Shown piece after piece: positions 13,101 through 22,100 of a DNA stretch of 64,000 bases. The stretch is from Diadophis punctatus similis (lineage: Eukaryota; Chordata; Lepidosauria; Squamata; Dipsadidae). Both the position numbers and the translations under genes were made by a program. The DNA lies in NCBI GenBank assembly GCA_023053685.1, contig JALIGW010000013.1:16219501-16283500 (forward strand), given 5' to 3'. Numbering within the stretch: the stretch's first letter is position 1; each line of letters starts with the position of its first letter. The notes beneath the pieces were generated by a model that had not been told where the DNA came from, made no database searches, and saw only the letters and a program-made list of their open reading frames with translations.

Positions 13101-16100
13101 TGCATTTTGAAATCTATGTGTATGGCAGGATGTGCAATACCATTCTTAAAATTAGGGAATAACTAGACCTCTCTGGAACCCCCTTTTTATATATTGTCAT
13201 TCTAATGTTATATCAGTTAAAGGATACTGGGTAATTAGAGAATGTGGGGACTTGCACTGATGCATGATGGGAAGGGGAGAAAAAAAAGGGAGGGTAAAAA
13301 AGCCACGAGGCAATTGTAGGGGTCAACATGCTGACTCTGTAAACCACTTAGAAAGGACTGTAAAGCACTCTGAAGCGGTATAGAAGCCTAAGTGTTATTG
13401 CTATTCAAACAAAACCCAACCATGTTTAATATGAGGGGGTTTTTTAACCTTGCCCCACAAATGTCTGCTTATGAAAGAGAGTTGTGTGAAATAAACAATT
13501 AAATATTCACATGTTGTGGTAATTGAAAATACTGTAATCATTTGCTGTTACAAATAAGAACACTGCATATTTTGAATATTTAGATTACTGGATGTTATCT
13601 TTTAAAATCCCTTCTCTTCTCTTTGTTCCTTACCCTCCTAGAACAAAAGCCTGAAAATTTTATGAAAGGTACCTAGTTTTGCCTGATTTTATTGCATAAA
13701 AAAGTGCAAACGTTTTGTCTGTGTGCATTCGTAGGTATGTCACTTACCACAGTTACAGCATCATTCAAGAGAGATTCCCCAAAAACTAAGATGTACAGCT
13801 GCTCGTTGACATGAATATTTTCAAAGACAGCCAACACAGCCACAGGATCCACGGCTGAAATCAAACTCCCAAAAAGCAGACTCTGCAGTAGAGTGATGTC
13901 ACTCAGACCAAAGGCCTCAATCTGGCAAATGGCAAAGAGCGAAATGCCAATGCCAAAAGAATTCCAGAGTGTGCCCACAACAGCATACCAAAAAATGGTG
14001 CCAAAGTTTTCGAAGAAGAGGCGTGTTGGCATAAAATAACCAGCATCGAGGACAATTGGAGGAAGAAGATATAAGAAAAAAACATCGCTCTTCATCACTG
14101 GTGGAGATTTTTCCTGTACCCCAAATATAATTCCACCTAAAATCAGTCCAATCACAATAAGGAGACAACTTTCTGGAACTATCTGGGGCAATTTGTGGTA
14201 GAGATGAAAACCTTCAAATTAATGGAGAAAGAAAGAGAAGAAATATTATATTGTGACAAAAACCTTATGATACTATATTTAACATATTAATGTTATTTAT
14301 TCATGTATTTAAATCATTCCCTTTCATGCATTTTTATAAACTTACAATAAACCTTCAAAAGAAAAAAGAAATCATTTAACCCACATACTATTCATTTATT
14401 ACAAGTGCCACAAAACCAATCAAACTATAAACTTTCTATGAGCAAAACCTGCAAGAAAGAATTAGCCTGTTAGGTAAATTTTATTTTATTTTATTATTAT
14501 TTTATTTTTTTAATTATTTTATTTGTACTCTACCTTTATTATTTTTAGAAATAACCAGATTGGAACTCATGAGATAACTTTGTTTTTCGTGATTTTATAA
14601 CAATGCTTTAAAGCTTCTTAGATAAAATGATTAATTCAGACTTTAATTGATCTTGTAGTTTTGCAAAAGGTTCCTTAAAAGGGTGGTGCTTTAAGGTTTT
14701 TAGCCGAGAAATACCGTGTTTTGCAAATGTCAACATTAGATCAAAAGTTCAGTGGAATGGTTCATTCTTTGGAAAGAAAATTCTACATACTAGGGTTGCA
14801 GACTAGCCTGGGAAGTTCAAAAAAGCATCCCAGAGAAAGGCAAATGCCTTTCCACTTGAGCTTACCCCCCAAGTATGTATGTGGTTGAATGGATGGATGT
14901 TGCTGTTGCTTTTATACTGCCTTTTTAAATTTTGTACCGTTTTTTTAAATTGTTGAAATTTTGTTCATTCTTGTATCTCTTATGTTGTACGCCGCCCTGA
15001 GTCCTTCGGGAGTTGGGCGGCATATAAGAATAACAAAATAAATAAATAAAAATAAATAAATAAATAAATAAATGCATTTTTTGTGCATATTATTGCAAAA
15101 AACCTAATGGATATTCGCATGAATTCATTTGGAGTCCCTTATAATGATTTGGCCCTTGAATGAGTATCTATGGAGATTCTCAGTACTCTAGGTGCTTTTT
15201 CAAAAGACAATTAGATTTTGTTTTTCCTTGAAGGTGTTTCACTTCTCATTCAGGAGGATTCTTCAATTCTGACAGCTCTCATCGAAGAAGCTTCTTCAGT
15301 TCTGACAGAACTGAAGCTTTTTGGATGAGAAGCGAAATGTCTTCAAGGAAAAACAAAAGCACATTTGGAGCATCCTGAATGAGTCAGTTTCCTTCAGCAG
15401 GTATGAACCGGGTAGCATTCTATTCATTGGATGTGCACATTTGCGCCCAAGAGTCCCACTTTTCACTACAGACTTTAAGACTCTCTGGCAGGTTGAGGAA
15501 ACTATCTAGAGTAGAATAAGGTGATCTGGAGGAAAAGAGAAATCACAGACTACATCTCACACAATTCAAGATGTCAGTCCTATCAGTAGATGGAACAAGA
15601 TCTACAGGTATTTCAGGCACCACTTTGTGGTTACTGGAAGTAATGTGGGGCTATTTGGACTATGAATGTATTCAAATCAGAAGAATGAATTAGTGTCTTC
15701 CCTATGAAAACTTGTGTTTCTAGTGTCTGAGTGGAGTGTGTGTGTGTGTAAAAAATAGACAAGCAAAAGAAATATTAAAAGATAGGGAAAAGTCAAGGAA
15801 AAAGCAAGATAAAAGTGCAAGGAAAAAGGAATGAAAAAGTAAAAGAATAGAAAAAGAATAATTTCCCACTTTTTTTGATACAGATATAGATAAAAATACA
15901 TCAAATTATTAATCTAAAATTACCAATATTCTATATTATTTCTAAAATCCCATATATTCCAAAATCACAATTTCATTTTTTTCATATTCTCACACACAGT
16001 CCAAAAGTGGTTTCCAGGTAAAGTTATAAATTAGTCAAATCTTATCTTTAGTCAAAGCTGTCAATTTCACCATTTTCCACCGATTCTATCAGCTCACCCA

Positions 16101-19100
16101 CCTATTCTTTCATTGTAGGTATTTGTAAGCCTTTACATTTGTGTGCATACATAATAATCTTGCCACTGTTATCATATATAAAAATAAAGATATTTGAATC
16201 TGTTTGTACCTTAACCACAGAGGAAAGTCTCTAATTTCAACTGTACATTTACTTTTTAAAACTTCTGAATCAAAAATCGAACTCTTGTATTGTAGCCTTA
16301 TTTGTGAAATTGGTTGTTGCAGATAATTGTTTATTTTATTTTTATTTATTTTATTTATTTATTTTGTCAAACATGTACAGGATAATAGTTGTTTTTATAA
16401 ACATGACATAAGTAAAAAAAGTACCAATAAAAGAGGTCAATAGGAGAGTAGGACAGGGACGGTACATGCCAAAATTGCATTTTATAGATGAGTCTAAACA
16501 AGGAATAACAACTTGTCTACTGTTGGCTCTCTGAGCTCTCCTTAATCGTCTGAGGTTCCTTCTGCAAAGCTCTTGGGAAGTAAGCCTGTGAAATTTCCTG
16601 AGGTCATGGGCTTGGAATGATTCAGGCATTTGCTTGCTATGTGGATCCAGATGGGGCATTTTGTAGCTGAGTCAGCAGCATGAATTTTAGCTGTGTAAGA
16701 TATAGCTATTTGAGGGCTCTGCGGTAAAACATAACCCCAAATTTCTCCTTCTTTGTTGATTTCTGAGGACAGAAACATCTTAACTCCTCCAGATTCAGAG
16801 GTTTGTCAGTGCTGGATTTTGAAAGGCCTTCAGGAGGTGGACATGGCTTGAAAAGGCTTAAAATCCAGGCCGCATGCCATATTTCCCACACCTCAACTTT
16901 TCCAGCCAGAAATCCATTACCAAACAATATTGGACTAACCAAATTATCTGAGACACCTTTTATCACCTTTTATCACCAATTCATCTCTCATCAGCAAATT
17001 CTCCTCTATATTGATCAATCAGATAATTCAACCCCACATCCATAGCAAATAATTTAAAACCTGGTATGTATGCCTGCACAGTGCACTGACCATATTTGTA
17101 AATTTCATGGTTTCCCATCACTCTATTGATCAAATCATTAAAGGATGCTCTAAGTCTGAGTTATTTTTCCAATACTATCTTGTTGCCATGGGCTTTATTC
17201 ATGGTTCAGCACCTGTTGCTGTGCTAATGGCTTCTGGTTGCCTTCTCCAAGGTCATCTCACAATTAGTCAAATCTGAGGCTGCTCCACCCCAGCTAAGGA
17301 ACTGGATGTGATTCAGTATGCAAAGTGTAAAGTTACTGAAAGAAGAACTCTTGAAAAGGTTTCCTATATTTGCCTGAGCAACTGAAGTTCTCACTGTCTT
17401 CCCTGCCTACATCACGGTGCAGGCAAGATTAAAAGTGGGACTTTTAATGATCAAGGTTTAATTATTCATGAATTACTGAATGACTCTTGAAGCTTCTTGG
17501 TGGAGTATGGGAATTATGGTCTGTATCCGATATACTCATAAAAACTTCCATTGATCTTCCTCCATCCCCACCCCCCCAATGTTAATAAAGGTGCTCACTA
17601 AGAGCTTTCCATCACCATCTCTTTATCGGTACCTGATATGCATATATCAGAGATGGCCACTGCTGTCCTTTTCTTAAAGCTGTCTTAGACCATCTGTGGT
17701 TAACTATTACCTAATCATAATGAATGTTGTTAAACTGGCCATTCAAAACCAATCTAAGTTATTAACTCTAAAATCCACATCTCAATTCAGAAATCACAAA
17801 GTAATGAGTAAACCATTATGTTATTTAGTATTCTTCGCAAACAAAAATAAAGAAAAAAGATAGAAGTTGATACTCAAAACATGGCATATCCATTAATCAA
17901 GATGAAAATAGATCAAATATTATAAAAATATGGGAGTTAAGCAGTTGCCACTGAGTCCTTTAGAATTACAAGAACTGTATCTTGCTTGGAAAAATGTATA
18001 TAAAGCACGTGTTAGATTACAGTACTAAATTTTACAATATTGAGCATCTATTAATTTGAAATGAACATGCAGCAGATTTGATTAAATTTTAAATTACATA
18101 AGTTTTGCTGTTCTTCAGAAACACCTCAAGACAAAACATATGAGATGCAAATGCTCTGTAATCTTGCATTATGTCGGTGATTTCCAGATTGTGTAATTCT
18201 CAATCAGCATTGCTCTACCTGAGAATTTGGGAAGAACACATTTAGAGGAGATTATAATTAGAGAAGGCTGCTAAATATTTCTTTCATACATAATAACTAA
18301 GCTATGATATAAAAAGGAAGTTTAAACTCTGATAAAAATTTTGGGGAATAAATAATAACAAAAATATTATTTGTAGAAAATACATTTTGCATTTATAAGA
18401 CCACTGACTTTGGAGAGGAAATTGATTTATGTCTCAGTAAATACCGTATTTTTCGCACTATAAGACGCACTGGACCATAAGACGCACATTAGCTTTAGAG
18501 GAGAACAACAAGAAAAAAAATCTGCCTCTGCCTTCCAGCATCCATCCGGTATTCATCTGGCTAGTGTCCTTGCAGCAAACAGCAAACAGCCTGGTCAGCT
18601 TTAGTACGTTATCACAGCCCCAGCACATGGCTCGTCACCGGTCAACTGAGCTGAGCTGCTGCCACCACCCGGAATGCTGGAGCCTTTGCTGCCGAGCAGC
18701 TGATTGGCGGTTGGATCAGCTTCCCAGAATACCGCCTATCAGCTGTTCTAGGTGGTGGGGATCGCTGCCGCTGCTGATTGCTGATAGACAGAGATCGGCG
18801 GCGATTGGTGAAGGTGGAGAATGGCAGTGATCGGCGGTGGCGGCAATCCCCGCCGCCTAGAACAGCTGATCAGCAGTATTTCAGAGGCCGATCCAACCAC
18901 CAATCAGCTGCTCGGCAGCAAATGTTCCAGCATTCCCTGGCGGTAGCCCCCTCCCCCCAATATTTGCTCTATAAGATGCACAGACATTTCCACCCACTTT
19001 TTTGGGGGGGAGAAGTGCGTCTTATAGTGCGAAAAATATGGTATGTTTAGAAGTCCATTGCAACCGATTATTTTCTATTATTTGCTAAGTTGCGTACTCC

Positions 19101-22100
19101 TTTGTAAATTATTTTATTTTTGCTATTTTGATATGGTTTGCCACAGGCATAGAGTCACCTTTCACACAAAGAACATTTATGTTTATCCCATTACTCCACA
19201 TTTTCCACACTTAAGCCATTTAATTACACAACTTGCAATGAAATGGGAGAGAACCAGGAACTGTAGTTCTTTATTATAGTTCACAGCTAGGTTGTAATTC
19301 ATACCGTCTACTTTTCAGTCTACTGAAATATATACTAAAATGATTCACTCATATCTTTTTTTCATTTATGAGTAATTATTTAAAAATGTCAAATTTTATA
19401 TCTTTCCTAAGTGTTGGGAATAAAAATCATATTATGCTTGTCCCTTGTAGTAAAAGTAAAGTAATTTTTATGCTATTGTTTGTACATATACAATTAACTT
19501 TTGAAATGTGTTTACCACATTTACTTCCTGATAATTAACAGTCAGGATAATCAAGAGCTGTCAAAACTAACAAAAGAAAGAAGAATATACTAAAGTACCA
19601 AACTTTTTCAAACCTGAACTTTGGTACACTCTAGTGGTATTTTTATGAGATGAGAAACCTACTTATCTGTATACTGTATCTGTATTCATTTTTATTTTGA
19701 TGAACTATAGATCGATCATATCAACTTCAGTACCGTCATAGATCATTGTAAGTTCCTGCAGTTTACTTTAATCCAAGTAACAAGAGTCATCATATATGCT
19801 GAAGGACACAAGTACTCGGGTGTTAATTTGTCAAGTCTTTTCATAATTTACAAACCATAAAACAAAACTTTGCCACAGTTAGGGCAAAGATATATGGGTT
19901 CTTATCTGAGCCTAACTATTTTAAACAGAATAAATCTGAGCAATTAGGATAGATAGAATATAGGTCAGAAAGACATACTGTATATTCTTGGAAATCAGAA
20001 TACACTGTAAGTCAGTTACAAGTCTCTGCATAAAATTAAATGGAGACAAGGCATCACATGTGCATAATTTGTTCACTTTGAGGATTTTCTTGAACTTCCT
20101 GTGAATGATGTCATAAAGGTAAGGACATTGAAACAGGTTAAGGTTAATGCCTGTAACAGTATGTGTGAATGACCTTGAGGGACAGAAGAGAGAGCCACAG
20201 GCTCTCAGTGTGTAAAAGATATCTAAGCCTGCAGAAGGAGAGAAGGCGTGGGAAATGTTTCAAAAGGGAACCTTTCCAGAGAATAAAAGGAAAGAAGGGG
20301 AAATATCCTTTCAGTCTTGCATGATTTCGTTATAGTAATTTTACAATAAATATAGAGCTAGTACCAGGGGTGAAATTCAAAATTTTTCCCTACCGGTTCT
20401 GTGGGTGTGGCTTGGTGGGCGTGGCAGGGGAAGGATACTGCAAAATCCCCATTCCCTCCCCACTCCAGGGGAAGGATACTGCAAAATCCCCATTCCCTCC
20501 CCACTCCAGGGGAAGGATACTGCAAAATCCCCATTCCCTCCCCACTCCTGGGGGAAGGATATTGCAAAATCTCCATTCCCACCCCACTCTGGGGTCAGCC
20601 AGAGGTGGTATTTGTATTTATTTGTATAATGAATATCTGGTAGCATGTTTTATATAAAATATTTTGAAGACTTACAACATCTGGAAGTATACAGAAGATT
20701 TTGTTGATATTATGACATCCAATTAGTGTCATGCATGAAGAATTGCTACAGGTAAGATGATTTATTGCTCATGTATATTAATAAGAATCTAGTTAATAGT
20801 CAACACCAAAAATTGCACTAGATAAGAGTTAACAGAATCCAAGAGAGGTTGGACTTATACCATTTGTGAGCACATACCGGTAGAAACTCTAGGCTGATTC
20901 CTTTCTTGACTCTGCCCCTTGTCTATGCCTGTACTTCTGCTACATCAATATCCTTAACAATTGTTATAAAACTACTATAAAGAAGCTTTTGTTTAAAAAT
21001 ACTTTCCAGACTAACCTATAGTCTTGTATTCTACAAAGGTCTTATCCTAATACTAACCAGACTTGTCCAAGTACTAACCAGCCTTAACTGTGCTAAAATT
21101 CCAGACCCAGACAAGTTGATTAGGTGCTATGGCTTGTTAAAATGGTTCCAAATGAACTGAGGAGAAATGTGGGCTGTGGCTGATACAGGCAATTTTCTGA
21201 ATGCCAGCTTTAATGATATCAGACATACAGAACTTTACATTGTAGGATTGTTCACATAAGTAGATTTTGAACCTAAATTTTATTTTAATTCAATATTCTC
21301 ATGCATGCATGAGAAGAATTCACATCACTCTTGTTTAATGCAGGCATGAACTTTGCTGTAAGCGATAAACCAAATACTACAATAATATCTTGTAGCAATA
21401 CCTTTAATTATCTACAAACAGATAATTAAATTTACACTGTTAAATTTTGTTCACTTCAGAATTTACTATCTACCTCTTCAGTACAAAACTTATAAAAGAC
21501 ATCCTATATAGTATATGATCCACCATATTCTTTTCTCTAGGGAAAGAGCCCCAAGACTGAGGTGATATTATATACTAGTTTGTTATTTAAAATATTTCCT
21601 GTCATCTAATATTTCCACAGCAGAATACAAAATTAAAAATAAATTGAATACACAAACAAAAATATATATAAAATATAAATACATACGTACATACATTTTA
21701 TAAGTTGGAGAGAGGGAGAGAGAAGGAGAGAGAGAATAAGAACAATGTCTTTATCATAAACTCTTAAATACTGAAGGAAATAACACTTTTTCAACATGCA
21801 GCTACATCATAACTAAGTTTGTACATCTTGATTACTAGAGAGACTTTCTAAAGAGTAGGCAGGATATGAAAGGCGGCTTTCATGGATGAGCTTTAATCAC
21901 TAGCTTCTTCTTCTTTGATGAGTTTAAGACATGAAAAATGTCATCTCAGGCAGATCTAAATAATTAAAATCTTCTTGTGGAATGAGATGCTTCCTGAATG
22001 GACTCACACATATATACCAAAACAGAAGATGAAGGGTCTCCAAATACGTAATTCCAGGCTAATCAAAGTATTTTAAAATGGATATAACTAGATGTTCTTG

